Made by a program: the position numbers and the translations under genes | Shown: positions 54,196 to 63,243 of the stretch, in pieces | Numbering within the stretch: the first letter of the stretch is position 1 | Layout of the letters: every line of letters starts with the position of its first letter | Source of the DNA: UBA8079 sp049601915 | GTDB taxonomy: Bacteria > Pseudomonadota > Alphaproteobacteria > UBA6615 | Reading direction: 5' to 3' | Assembly: GCA_049601915.1 (NCBI GenBank) | Contig: JBMYRB010000003.1 | Span: 124,001-188,000 of the forward strand | DNA length: 64,000 bases | Notes under the pieces: model-generated | What the model saw: only the letters and a program-made list of their open reading frames with translations | What the model was told of the DNA's origin: nothing | Databases searched by the model: none

Positions 54196-54996
54196 GTGCG
54201 CCTTGTCACAACCATCTACTTAACCTTGGCCATGCTTGTTGGGTGTGCGGGTGTAAGTTGGGGTGCTGACGCCCAAAAGAATTCTTCTACTCAGGTCCCC
54301 ATTGATCACGAAGAGCCTATTTATCACGAGAAATATTACCCCGAAGGAACAGGTCCATTTCCTGCCGTCATCGCCCTTCACACTAGTGGTGGGTTCAAGA
54401 CCGTAGCGCATGTCATTCAAAATTATGTTGATGATGGTTTTGTTGTATATGCCCCTGACTTTTTCAGAAGGCATGGATTAACGTCCAAAACACGAATGAA
54501 GACATTCACCACTTATAGAGCTTCGATAGAACAAGAATTATCTATAATTGTCAGCCTTATGAAGCTTGATAAAAAAATTAATGAAAATAATATTTTCGCC
54601 GTAGGGTTTTCAAATGGTGGATTCTGGGTGTCTTATTTAGCAGGCACGTCAAAGGTTCGGGCTGGCGCATCTCATTATGGTGTGTGGAAGGCAAATTTTG
54701 GTAGGGAGTTCACAAACCCATATCCGATGAAATATTTTTCTAGGTCCAGTTCTCCGATATTGGCGCTTCATGGAATTCAGGATGGCACGCAACTTTTGGA
54801 GTGGGCTGAAAGGGCCCTGGCTGAAATCCGACAAAGGGGGGGGCGAACAGAGAATCATTTTTACCGTGATGCTGGCCATGCTTGGGATAGAAAAAATCCG
54901 CCCAAAAGAGCATGGAAGTATAATGAAAAGGTAACGAAAGACTCACATCGTCGGACGATTGATTTTTTTGAAACGCAAATGAGAACATCCAACTGA
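54196..54996 (+). CDS. Dienelactone-hydrolase-family protein, exported, low GC
   Basis: A 266-residue alpha/beta hydrolase: signal peptide with a possible lipobox (LAMLVGCAG), HTSGGFKTV oxyanion region, nucleophile elbow VGFSNGGFW, where a serine replaces the usual dienelactone hydrolase cysteine, LHGIQDGTQL (Asp) and RDAGHAWD (His). Base composition differs strongly from its neighbours: 24 of 60 bases are G/C at 54301-54360. The GTG start follows AGGGGAG. It is a probable recent arrival as IS-flanked cargo; substrate unknown. Confidence 0.85.
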   Translation: MRLVTTIYLTLAMLVGCAGVSWGADAQKNSSTQVPIDHEEPIYHEKYYPEGTGPFPAVIALHTSGGFKTVAHVIQNYVDDGFVVYAPDFFRRHGLTSKTRMKTFTTYRASIEQELSIIVSLMKLDKKINENNIFAVGFSNGGFWVSYLAGTSKVRAGASHYGVWKANFGREFTNPYPMKYFSRSSSPILALHGIQDGTQLLEWAERALAEIRQRGGRTENHFYRDAGHAWDRKNPPKRAWKYNEKVTKDSHRRTIDFFETQMRTSN

Positions 54997-55015
54997 TTAA
55001 AAAGTCTGGCGGCAC

Positions 55016-55147
55016 TGACCTGCTCCCATTGACTGGTCCGTTTTGGATGTTAGTGCATCATCCGCTTTTCCTCCATGCAGATGATGCTTTCCGGTGCTGG
55101 TGGCCTGTATCCGAGGGCTGAGTGTGGGCATTTCGTGTTGTAGTGCC
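55016..55147 (+). mobile_element. IS end remnant, right copy
   Basis: This begins TGACCTGCTCCC at 55016 and is the inverted counterpart of 54006-54137. It stops being similar after 55147, where it abuts a broken secreted-protein gene. With the left copy, it frames the low-GC hydrolase gene like the ends of a composite transposon. Confidence 0.75.
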
Positions 55148-55556
55148 GTCTCCTACCGCAGCATCCATGACGTCTCTTGCCAAAAACTGTTTCGTGGCCC
55201 CAGACAACCACCAAAGATTGCGATCGTGTGTGATTGCGAGCACGCCGCTGTCGCCCGCCGCAAACTGCGCGACCTGTTGCATCAGGACGGCCTGTTGGTC
55301 GAGATTCTCGTCAAACAGGATAAGTTCGTCTTCTCGGGTGAGCAGGTAATAGTTATCGCGCTCGACGCCGACTTGACGGGCAGGAATCGGGATTAACCCA
55401 GGAGGGGCAACCCCTTTCCAGGCGTAGATCACCCCCCGACACGATCGCCATTTGTTGATCATAGTAGGCCATAAGTTTTGTGGATGAACTGTCGGCTGTT
55501 GCTGGGCCAACCGCGAGCAGGACGACAGCAAGAACGCCGAGCACGTGTGTTCTCAT
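55148..55556 (-). pseudogene. Secreted-protein gene cut by IS and frameshifted
   Basis: The start MRTHVLGVLAVVLLAVGPATA is a clear signal peptide. After IVSGG at a run of six G, the sensible reading moves to another frame (GVIYAWKGVAPPGLIPIPAR, then REDELILFDENLDQQ and AITHDRNLWWLSGATK) and ends where the IS remnant starts. The later part resembles a repeat of short strands as in beta-propellers, but family is uncertain. The downstream portion is absent. Confidence 0.7.
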
Positions 55557-55583
55557 GGCAGCCGCCCAACTACCCATCGCCTG

Positions 55584-56596
55584 TTATGCTATTCCCGCCG
55601 GGTCGTGCCCGAAGATCTCCGCCGCCCAGTCGGACATCACATCGCCGATCAATTGCCGGTTGTCGATCTGGTAATGCTCCGCCCCGCCCTCGTCCAGCCG
55701 GAAGACCTTGAGCTTGCGGTTGGGGCTGTTCACCGCCGCCTCGATAGTCTTCTCGGCCATCCACAGCGGTACCTGACGATCGTTCTCACCATAGGCGACG
55801 AGCAGCGGACAGGTGATCTTGTCGGCGACGCCTTCTAGGGTCATCTGACGCGCGACCGCCAGCCCGTCCTCGGGAGTCTTCTGGCCCATCACCCACACGC
55901 CGTGACTGACCATGTAGGGCACTGACGGCGCGGTCTCGATCTTCGCGTAGGCGCGCTCGAAATAAACACTGAAATCCCACAACGCGCCCATGCGATGCAG
56001 CATTTCAAACGCTTTTCGAAGGCGGCTACGCGAGGGGCTTAGTAGCCGGCCAGGCTGTTGCCCCAAAAGGCGGATGCGGTCGGAATCCACATCATCACGG
56101 CCCTCGACATAGTCCACCAGCTTGGCGACGTAATGCTCGGTCTCGTGGCCGGCGCTCAGGCCATGCAGGCGCAGCGCACCGACCGCGCCGGGTTGATCGA
56201 CAATGAGCATATGCATGCCGCGGCGCTGATATTCCGCACTGATGACCGGGTGGTGGAGTTCCTTCAGAGAATCGAAGCCCTGGATATGGATCATTCAGGG
56301 CGCGGGTCCGTCGACGGGCGACTTCACAAACATGCAGGGCATGAGCCCGTCCTCGAAGGGAATATCGACATATTCGACCGGCTCGCGGCCGACCTCACGC
56401 GCCTTACGGAAGGTGTCGATGCCGCGCTGATTGGCCATCAGTTCGCGCGGATCGCTGTGATGAAGGAAGCGCTCTGCGCGCAGATGATATAGACCCCCGC
56501 GGTGATACTTGCGCGATGCGGTCAGCGGGTGTCCCTCGGCCATGTCTTTGTCGCCCAGGCGTTCCAGGCGTAGTTATCCGGAAAATATTCAAACAT
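55584..56596 (-). pseudogene. Alpha/beta-hydrolase gene with several lesions
   Basis: The frame starts MFEYFPDNYAWNAW, shifts, and continues with LRAERFLHHSDPRELMANQR and VEYVDIPFEDGLMPCMFVKS, an FrsA/DUF1100-like hydrolase. A TGA at 56295-56297 sits before MIHIQGFDSLKE. Further on, the nucleophile region GNSLAGY is in a shifted frame with a TAA behind it, and a return shift gives LWDFSVYFERAYAK. The rest, with YGENDRQVP and EHYQIDN, is intact. At least four lesions make it non-functional. Confidence 0.87.
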
Positions 56597-56623
56597 TCTT
56601 GGTTCCCCACTTGATTGCGTGGC

Positions 56624-57886
56624 TTACGCCACATCGTTAACCAGGCCTTCCGTTTCAAGATGGCCGTTGGCGAGGAGTTCGACACGTGCACGGGCCTTCC
56701 AGTCCGCGCGCATCATGAAGCCTTCTGTCTCGCGGCAGTGATTTTCGGCCCAGCCAATCAGCTCTTCATCGCTGAGGGACAGATCCAGCGGCGCGCCATG
56801 GGGTGCGGGCACATACCACACGGATTCCACCGCCAGCTCGACGATGTTGCCTTCGGGATCGGGAAAATAGATCGAGAATGAGTTGCCGTGGCAGGTCTTG
56901 CGCAGCGGTCCCACGTCGGGATGGACCTCGAGTTCCCGCTCCATGCGGCGCAGCTCATCAAGGGACATGATCCGCAAGCTGAGCTGATTGACGCTGGTCG
57001 GGGCGGCCAGGTCACGACCGGATGTGAGTATGACCTGGTGATGTTCCGCCGGATCCCGGCTGAGATACGCATACTCACGTTCGGACTCGTCGCCGATTGG
57101 AGGCATGGTGCCCCGGTCGGTCAGGGCATAGCCGAGCACGTCATCGTAGAAGGCGATCATCGTGTCCATATTGTCGACCTTGAACCCGCAATGGGCCTGG
57201 GCGATGGATGGCGGTGGTCCGTCATTGGGCACCGAGTGAAGCAAGACCCGGTTGGGGTCGTTGGGGCGTTCGAAATTTGGCTTCTCGTTGCCGGTCTCGG
57301 GGCCCTCCTCCGTCAGTCGTCCCTCGGCCTCGAAGAGGGTTGTTTTGTCGTGCCGCCATTCGTCGCGAGACTTGAATCCTGTCGTGGCTTCACATTGGGC
57401 TCGCGTCCGCGCCGCGATTTCGGCATCAGGCAGGGAGAGGTCCAGAGGCCATGCAGCCGGCTGCGGTACATAATGTCCAGTCTCGATAGAGATGGCGCAG
57501 CGGTTGGTCTCGGGATCACGGAAGTAGAGCGTCCAGGATATGCCGTGGTCCACCGCGGCGATCCCGGTCACCTCGTCCTCGGCATCCAGAAGCGCGCGCA
57601 CCTGGCGCAGAGCATCGAGATCGGGCGCCTTGAAGCCGGTCTCGCCGACTGTCGGCGCGAATGTGGAGGGACGTCCGCCGGCCAGAACGAACTGGTGGTG
57701 CTCGCGCGGGCGCCGGGTCATGAAGATGATCCGGTCCTTGTCCCCGTGGATGAGCCCGTGGTCGCTGATGCAGAATCCCAGGACCCTTGCATAGAAGTCC
57801 TCGAGCTTGTCCACATCGTCGCAATTCACACCGAAATGGCTGAACATCAATGCCGGAGGCCCGAGTTTTGAGTTTTGCGCACTCAT
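56624..57886 (-). CDS. Tandem VOC-domain dioxygenase-like protein
   Basis: The 420-residue protein has two VOC modules of about 150 residues each. The first runs LMFSHFGVNCDDVDKLEDFY to WTLYFRDPETNRCAI, the second AHCGFKVDNMDTMIAFYDDV to FSIYFPDPEGNIVEL, and each is followed by a similar helical tail (PLDLSLPDAEIAARTRAQCE; PLDLSLSDEELIGWAENHCR). This repeat suggests an internal duplication. Catechol 2,3-dioxygenase-like or glyoxalase-like activity is possible. GGGGAG precedes the ATG. Confidence 0.85.
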   Translation of the reverse strand: MSAQNSKLGPPALMFSHFGVNCDDVDKLEDFYARVLGFCISDHGLIHGDKDRIIFMTRRPREHHQFVLAGGRPSTFAPTVGETGFKAPDLDALRQVRALLDAEDEVTGIAAVDHGISWTLYFRDPETNRCAISIETGHYVPQPAAWPLDLSLPDAEIAARTRAQCEATTGFKSRDEWRHDKTTLFEAEGRLTEEGPETGNEKPNFERPNDPNRVLLHSVPNDGPPPSIAQAHCGFKVDNMDTMIAFYDDVLGYALTDRGTMPPIGDESEREYAYLSRDPAEHHQVILTSGRDLAAPTSVNQLSLRIMSLDELRRMERELEVHPDVGPLRKTCHGNSFSIYFPDPEGNIVELAVESVWYVPAPHGAPLDLSLSDEELIGWAENHCRETEGFMMRADWKARARVELLANGHLETEGLVNDVA

Positions 57887-58033
57887 CTGTTCGCTCCCCT
57901 GTTCCCCGGGTTTGATTAGTGCCCGGTTTTGCGTGTTTGTCCATTCAGTTTGAAAGGGATTGAGCCTCCCGGAATCAGAAAGAGCAGCCCGAAGACAGCC
58001 CTCACTTTCATTAATTTGAGAAGTTGCTGCCGA

Positions 58034-58814
58034 CTACTTGCGGAAACCCTTGATCAGGCCCTTTACGGCATCACCGGCGTCCTTGCCCATGCCGCCCGTT
58101 CCTTTGGTCAAGCCCTCAAGCGCCTTGGTGGCTTCGCCCGCGGCCTTCTCGACCTCTTTCATGGCCGCACCCGTCAGCTTGTCGACGTCGATCTTCGCGC
58201 TCGCGACGGCATTCTGTGCCCCCTTCAGAACTCCATCCATGATCTGGGTCGCGATTTCTTCCGGCGTGGCGATCTTGCCGTCCTTGCCGATGTCCTTGAT
58301 GCGGACCGTCGGCAACGGCACGGACAATTTCTCGTTGAGAAGCGGGGCCACCACGGCAACCTTGCCGTTTTGCAAGGCAAGGTTCTTGATCACGATATTC
58401 GGGGCATCGCCGCCGCCGGCTTTCGACTGAACCGCCTTGTTCAGCTTGTCGAGGTTGCTGTCCCCGTCGTTGCCGAATTCATAGACAACCTCAGAGCCGT
58501 CGATGATGACTTCCTTGATGATCACGGGGTTGCTGCGGACCGAGCCGAGATGATGTTGACGCTCACCTCGTCGAACTTGAATGCGTCGTCATCGCTGAAG
58601 CCGCTCGGGTTGGTAACCCGAAAACCGTGCAACGCGCCCTTGCTGGACGTCAGTTCGATATCGACCTTATTCAGAACCACGTTGGTCTGGGTAATGTCGG
58701 ATCCGACTTTTCCACCGCTGCGCGGACGATGTCGTTGAGGTTGCCGAGGAATACAAATATCCCGACCGCCACAATGACTACCAGTACGCCCAGTTCGATC
58801 AAAATTTTCTTCAT
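58034..58814 (-). pseudogene. AsmA-like exported-protein gene with two single-base losses
   Basis: Start MKKILIELGVLVVIVAVGIF is a signal anchor. One base is missing after AAVEK (about 58715) and another after VNII (about 58540); restoring them gives VGSDITQTNVVLNKVDIELT, FRVTNPSGFSDDDAFKFDEV and VIIKEVIIDGSEVVYEFGND in order, and then the whole C-terminal half, as in alphaproteobacterial AsmA-like proteins. The last 163 codons stay open and look recent. Confidence 0.85.
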
Positions 58815-58923
58815 CGTGTGCCTGCCTTGGCTCGTTTTGCGTGAGAAATGAAATTTTCATCCCGAACTGAGCAAGAAGTTTGCCAGTTGGCCCTAAACCA
58901 ACATGTTCTCCGCCCTTTACGGC

Positions 58924-58957
58924 AAAAATACGAACGGCCGCCCCTTGGGGACGGCCG
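58924..58957 (-). terminator. Rho-independent terminator after YCII-family gene
   Basis: Read on the minus strand, CGGCCGTCCCC, AA and GGGGCGGCCG form a stem with one bulged T, followed by TTCGTATTTTT. It lies 28 bases after the end of the YCII gene and should close its transcript. Confidence 0.8.
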
Positions 58958-58984
58958 CGGTATGGCATAAGTCAAAGAATTAAT

Positions 58985-59377
58985 TCAGGAAACCTCGCGT
59001 TCACCAGACGCGAAGTTGACCTTCACCGTGATGGTGCCTTCGTTGATCAACCAGGGACGGACCCGATAAGAGCGCGCACCGCTGGTGTGCATCGGATCGG
59101 CGGCGGCAATCTCGTTTGCGTGTGCGAGATCGCGGGCGCGGACGACAAACATACCCTCGCCTTCCCAGGTCTCCTCGTCATCGGCCCAGTGGGGGCCTGC
59201 CGCAACGAAGATGCCTTCCTTCTCCATCTTTGCCTGATGAGCGAGATGCGGGCCGATGTTCTCCATAACGGGTCCCATACCATCGGTCGGGAATGTGTGT
59301 ACGACGTAGACCTGCCATTTGAGCATGTCGCCGCTGGCTTCAAGAATTTGTGTGCGTGTCGGTGGGCCGTCGGCCAT
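58985..59377 (-). CDS. YCII-related protein
   Basis: A 130-residue protein with the YCII alpha+beta ferredoxin-like fold (WQVYVVHTFPTDGMGPVMEN, HLAHQAKMEKEGIFVAAGPH, DPMHTSGARSYRVRPWLINEG). The conserved His/Asp pair in GPHWADD and DPMH is visible. Role unknown; YciI relatives are proposed hydrolases or muconolactone-like enzymes. GGGAGG is at the right distance to the ATG at 59377; a second ATG is 17 codons in. Confidence 0.83.
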   Translation of the reverse strand: MADGPPTRTQILEASGDMLKWQVYVVHTFPTDGMGPVMENIGPHLAHQAKMEKEGIFVAAGPHWADDEETWEGEGMFVVRARDLAHANEIAAADPMHTSGARSYRVRPWLINEGTITVKVNFASGEREVS

Positions 59378-59525
59378 TTTGGGATCCTCCCATTGAACAT
59401 TCTTGGTTATTTGACGACGTATGGCCGCCGGAATACAGAGGATCAGACTTTAGGCAATCAGACACAAAAACGGCAAATTGAATCCGCTCAATGAGGCGGA
59501 TTGCGAACCCCGAAAAGGAAGCAGT

Positions 59526-60481
59526 CTTGCCATTGGAAACTTCAGGTTTCTTGACCAGGGTTTTCGCCCGGACCGACGTTCGTTGCATGTGCATTGCTGG
59601 CGGTCGGCGGCGTGGCCTGGTTTACCGTAGGTCCCGCGGGAGGATCAACGGTTCGGCTAAAGTCTCCTGAACAGCTCCATGGCTATTTCATCGAACAGGG
59701 TTACACCCTGCAGGCATTGCGCGCGGGCAACACCCCGGTGCCGCCTTTGTTCATCACGTCCGCGCCGGATGATTGGGCCGACGGTCTGGACGTGGAACAG
59801 AAGAAGAGTCTCTTCTTCCGCACGCTGTTGCCGCTGGTCCTGCAGGTCGATCGCGACATTCTTGACGACCGGACGCGGCTGTAAAGCTTGCGTGAACAGC
59901 AATCCGGTGCTGTCCTGACATCCGGAGATCGCGAATGGTTGTTCAATCTGGCGGCCCGTTATGGCGTTGTCGACCGGGAAAAGGCGGATGCAGAAACTCC
60001 GCTCACGGCAGCACAGCTGGCAACACTCGATGTTCGGGTCGATATCATCCCGCCTCACTTGCCCTGGCCCAGGGTGCGATCGAGAGTGCATACGCCTTGT
60101 CGCGGTTCGCCGTTGAGGCAATGCGCTGTTTGGTCAATGGCGCTATGGCAAGGGTCTCAAACCCGAAGAGAAGCGCGAGGCGTTGGGTGATTACCGGATC
60201 GCGAGCTTCAAAACGCCGGTCGATTCAGTTCGTGGCTACGCGCAGAATCTCAACTCGAATCCGGCCTATAAGGTCCTTCGGCATTGCGTACGGATGCACG
60301 CAATGCCGGAACCACCCCTCGTGGTCTGGCGCTCGTCGAGGGGTTGATTCCCTACTCCGAACGGCGCGTGGCGTATGTTGACGAAGTACACGCGTTGATC
60401 GAATTCAATAAATTGGCGCCGACAGACACGGCCCAATTGACCGATGCTCAGCCGATCGAATTGCGGGCCGGATTATTCTGA
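59526..60481 (+). pseudogene. Bax-like glucosaminidase gene, multiply frameshifted
   Basis: Pieces in different frames match Bax peptidoglycan hydrolases: PPLFITSAPDDWADGL and LFFRTLLPLVLQVDRDILDD (frame 1, stop at 59882), REWLFNLAARYGVVDREKAD, ALAQGAIESAYALSRFAVE with the catalytic glutamate, NALFGQWRYGKGLKPEEKRE and DYRIASFKTPVDSVRGYAQN, and the end RGLALVEGLIPYSER. At least three shifts and one stop interrupt it. The end overlaps the aquaporin gene by nine bases. Confidence 0.85.
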
Positions 60482-61159
60482 TTTCGACTGTTCGCTATCA
60501 CCTGCGGCAAACCAGGCGAACACCAGCGTAGCCGCGACGGCAGCAATCAGCTGTGCCGCGATGAAGAACGGAGCGTCTTCGGGCCGTATCCCGGCAAACG
60601 TGTCGGTGAGTGACCTTGCAATCGTTACGGCGGGGTTGGCGAAGGACGTAGATGACGTGAACCAGTAGCCCGCGGTGATAAACAGGCCAACCGCATAGGG
60701 AATGGCGTCGGGCCGGAATCGCAGGCAACCTAGGATTGCGGTGACCAGGCCGAACGTGGCGACGAATTCGCCGGTCCATTGGCCGATCCCTGTGCGTGCG
60801 TTGAGTGATGCTGTGAACGACGGTTCGCCGAACATCACATGTGCCACATAGACGCCCACAAGCCCGGCCAGAATCTGAACGACCACGTAGATCGCTGCGT
60901 GCCCGGGTGTAATTTCACGTCGGATCAGGAAAGCCAGTGTTACCGCCGGGTTGAAATGCGCACCCGATATGGGACCGAAAACGAGGATCAGGACAACGAG
61001 AATAGCGCCGGTGGGTATTGTATTGCCGAGCAATGCGATGGCGACATTTCCGCCGGACAAAATCTCTCCCATGATGCCGGAACCAACAACCGTCGCCAGG
61101 AGGAAAGCGGCACCAATGAATTCTGCAGCCAGTCGCCGCGGCAAATCGTGATCATTCAT
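60473..61159 (-). CDS. Aquaporin-family channel (AqpS-like, arsenic linked)
   Basis: The 228-residue six-helix channel has two NPA boxes (SGAHFNPAVTLAFL; TSFANPAVTIAR). Members of this group next to arsC, as in Sinorhizobium, pass arsenite out of the cell in place of an ArsB pump. ATG at 61159 (not the TTG two codons earlier) is chosen. It starts nine bases after arsC. Confidence 0.9.
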   Translation of the reverse strand: MNDHDLPRRLAAEFIGAAFLLATVVGSGIMGEILSGGNVAIALLGNTIPTGAILVVLILVFGPISGAHFNPAVTLAFLIRREITPGHAAIYVVVQILAGLVGVYVAHVMFGEPSFTASLNARTGIGQWTGEFVATFGLVTAILGCLRFRPDAIPYAVGLFITAGYWFTSSTSFANPAVTIARSLTDTFAGIRPEDAPFFIAAQLIAAVAATLVFAWFAAGDSEQSKSE

Positions 61160-61168
61160 GAGCAAATA

Positions 61169-61681
61169 CTAACCCGATTCCGGCTGATCACGGCCGATGT
61201 CGTCGAGGCGATTCTTCAGGGAAAGCGCATCGAGGGATACCAGCGGCAAATTAACGAAGGTTTCGATGCGATTGCTGAGCATGCGATATGTTTCGGTGAA
61301 TGCGGCGGCAATTTCAGCTCTGGTGCCGGTCACGGCTGCGGGGTCCGGCAGTCCCCAATGTGCCGACATCGGCTGACCGGGCCAGACAGGACACACTTCA
61401 CCGGCGGCGTTGTCACAAACTGTGAACGTGAAATCGAGCGCCGGTGCATCGTCGGCTGAGAACTCCTGCCAATCCTTTGACCGCAGATTTTCAGTCGGAT
61501 GGTCCAGGCTCTTCAGCAGCTCCATGGCATTAGGGTTTACAGCGCCTGTCGGGTGGCTCCCGGCGCTGAAGCCGTTGAATGTGCCGTTGCCCGCTCGGTT
61601 CAAAATCGCCTCGGCAAGAATGCTGCGGGCCGAGTTGCCGGTGCAGATAAAGAGTACGTTGTAGGTTTTGCTGTTCACCAT
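61169..61681 (-). CDS. arsC: Arsenate reductase (LMW phosphatase type)
   Basis: The 170-residue protein has the catalytic loop in FICTGNSARSILAEAIL and the redox cysteines in VCDNAAGEVCPVWPGQ, typical of ArsC that reduces arsenate with thioredoxin or glutathione. The product arsenite could leave through the aquaporin encoded next to it. No arsR or arsH is seen nearby; the 76 bases upstream show no clear ArsR box. Confidence 0.9.
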   Translation of the reverse strand: MVNSKTYNVLFICTGNSARSILAEAILNRAGNGTFNGFSAGSHPTGAVNPNAMELLKSLDHPTENLRSKDWQEFSADDAPALDFTFTVCDNAAGEVCPVWPGQPMSAHWGLPDPAAVTGTRAEIAAAFTETYRMLSNRIETFVNLPLVSLDALSLKNRLDDIGRDQPESG

Positions 61682-61757
61682 GACGCTCCATGGGTGGCCG
61701 ATATATGTCTGGTGCTGGTTACCTGGGGATTGTTATGAACGCGTGACAAATCGGTGA

Positions 61758-62474
61758 CTACGTCGTGCGAAACAGAGGCACCATTTCCGCGACCGGTGCC
61801 GGGACCATGAGCTTGCTCTCTTGGCTTGCGACGTTGGAGCGGATTTCATCCTGAAACTTGATCCAGTCCGGGTTCACGCGAACGGCGTTGTGACGGCGTG
61901 TCCGGTCATCGAAACCGTCGAAGAACCAGTAGTGGTAAACTTGGTGCAGTGGCCCGGCCATTATGTGGAAGCTGCCGATCATATTGGTCTCCAGCGGTGA
62001 CATGGCCGGAACACCATATCGCTCGATCAGCTCCCAATATCGGCCCAGCGAGCCGGGCGTCAGGCTGACGATCTGTTCCTCAATCAGCAGGTCGCGGTTC
62101 GTCGTCGGGTCAGCCAGCGGCGGATCGCCGGGCGTCCAGTAGGAACTCGTTGAAAAATGCGGGGTCAGTGCGGCCACAGGTGCGGGCAGGAGTATACGGT
62201 TCTCCTGTGTCAGCATCAGCGGGCGAACGCTGAGGAAGTAGGGCTCTAGCTCGGGCACGCCATAAAGCCCGTGCAGCCGGGTTTGCCAGTCGTCCAGTGA
62301 ATCGAACGCATAGAGATGGATGACCTGATCCGCCGGCCCGCTGACGGTCGAAAAATAACCGATGACCCGGTCGATTACGGGTCGCACGGCGTCGAACCCC
62401 CGTTCGACCTGGGTTTCGTAGAAACGCTCCCGCAGGCCGGGTTTCATGGTGTAGGCGCGATGTTCGAGAATCAT
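61758..62474 (-). CDS. NIPSNAP-family protein
   Basis: The 238-residue protein has two ferredoxin-like NIPSNAP domains (start MILEHRAYTMKPGLRERFYE; second from about residue 120). Function of the family in bacteria is unknown. GGGGAGCC is in front of the ATG at 62474; the frame is open further back but with no match. Confidence 0.86.
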   Translation of the reverse strand: MILEHRAYTMKPGLRERFYETQVERGFDAVRPVIDRVIGYFSTVSGPADQVIHLYAFDSLDDWQTRLHGLYGVPELEPYFLSVRPLMLTQENRILLPAPVAALTPHFSTSSYWTPGDPPLADPTTNRDLLIEEQIVSLTPGSLGRYWELIERYGVPAMSPLETNMIGSFHIMAGPLHQVYHYWFFDGFDDRTRRHNAVRVNPDWIKFQDEIRSNVASQESKLMVPAPVAEMVPLFRTT

Positions 62475-62596
62475 GTCGGCTCCCCTTCCCTCGGACCGAT
62501 TATGACCCATGGTGATACAGCCAGAGAAGGCTTGTTCGCGCGAAACCGACAGCTGCCCTACTTGACCCGACATCGTCGCCGTCGCAGGTTCCCGGG

Positions 62597-63238
62597 ATGG
62601 TCCAGATCGATATCTATTCGGACACGGTGTGCCCCTGGTGCTTCATCGGCAAGCGACGCCTCGAACGTGCGTTGGCGGCGCGTGACGACATCACGGCGAC
62701 GATCAAATGGCATGCGTTCCAACTCAACCCGGATATGCCTCTGGCAGGCATGGAACGCGAGCGGTATTTCGCCACGAAGTACGGTGGCCCGGATCGTGCT
62801 GCCGGCGTCTACGCAACAATCGCGCGCGCGGGCCATTCCGAACGCATCGCGTTTGATTTCGATGCGATCCCGCGAATGCCGAACACAATTCAGTCACACC
62901 GGCTCGTGTGCTACGCGGAGCGATTCGGGGCGCAGGAGGCCATAGTCGAAGCCTTATTTCAGGCGTTCTTCTTCGATGGCGAAGATATCGGAGATGATGT
63001 GACCCTCTTGAGGGTCGCCCTTCTGGTTGGCCTGGACAGATACGCTACGGCGGCCTTTCTCGCCTGCGACGACGACCGCGACACCGTATTGGCAGAGGAT
63101 CTGCGTGCGCGACGCATGGGTATCAACGCGGTGCCCTGCTATGTGGTGAATGGTGACTACGCGATTTCCGGTGCACAGGAACCCGAAGCGTTTTTCCCGC
63201 TTTTCGACCTGGCCGGTGTCGGTCTGGCGGCCGAGTAG
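62597..63238 (+). CDS. DsbA-family protein, FrnE-like
   Basis: A 213-residue thioredoxin-fold protein with CPWC in YSDTVCPWCFIGKRRLERAL, the inserted helical domain (PNTIQSHRLVCYAERFGAQE) and INAVPCYVVNG at the cis-Pro site. FrnE/2-hydroxychromene-2-carboxylate isomerase family; cytoplasmic as no signal is present. It is convergent with mfd. Confidence 0.88.
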   Translation: MVQIDIYSDTVCPWCFIGKRRLERALAARDDITATIKWHAFQLNPDMPLAGMERERYFATKYGGPDRAAGVYATIARAGHSERIAFDFDAIPRMPNTIQSHRLVCYAERFGAQEAIVEALFQAFFFDGEDIGDDVTLLRVALLVGLDRYATAAFLACDDDRDTVLAEDLRARRMGINAVPCYVVNGDYAISGAQEPEAFFPLFDLAGVGLAAE

Positions 63239-63243
63239 CCGCC

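Noticed and set aside
31960..60481. All lesions as sequencing errors
   Set aside because: Some are at homopolymers and could be errors, but truncations, nonsense codons and junctions are also present, and about 50 core genes have no lesion at all; errors would not avoid them.
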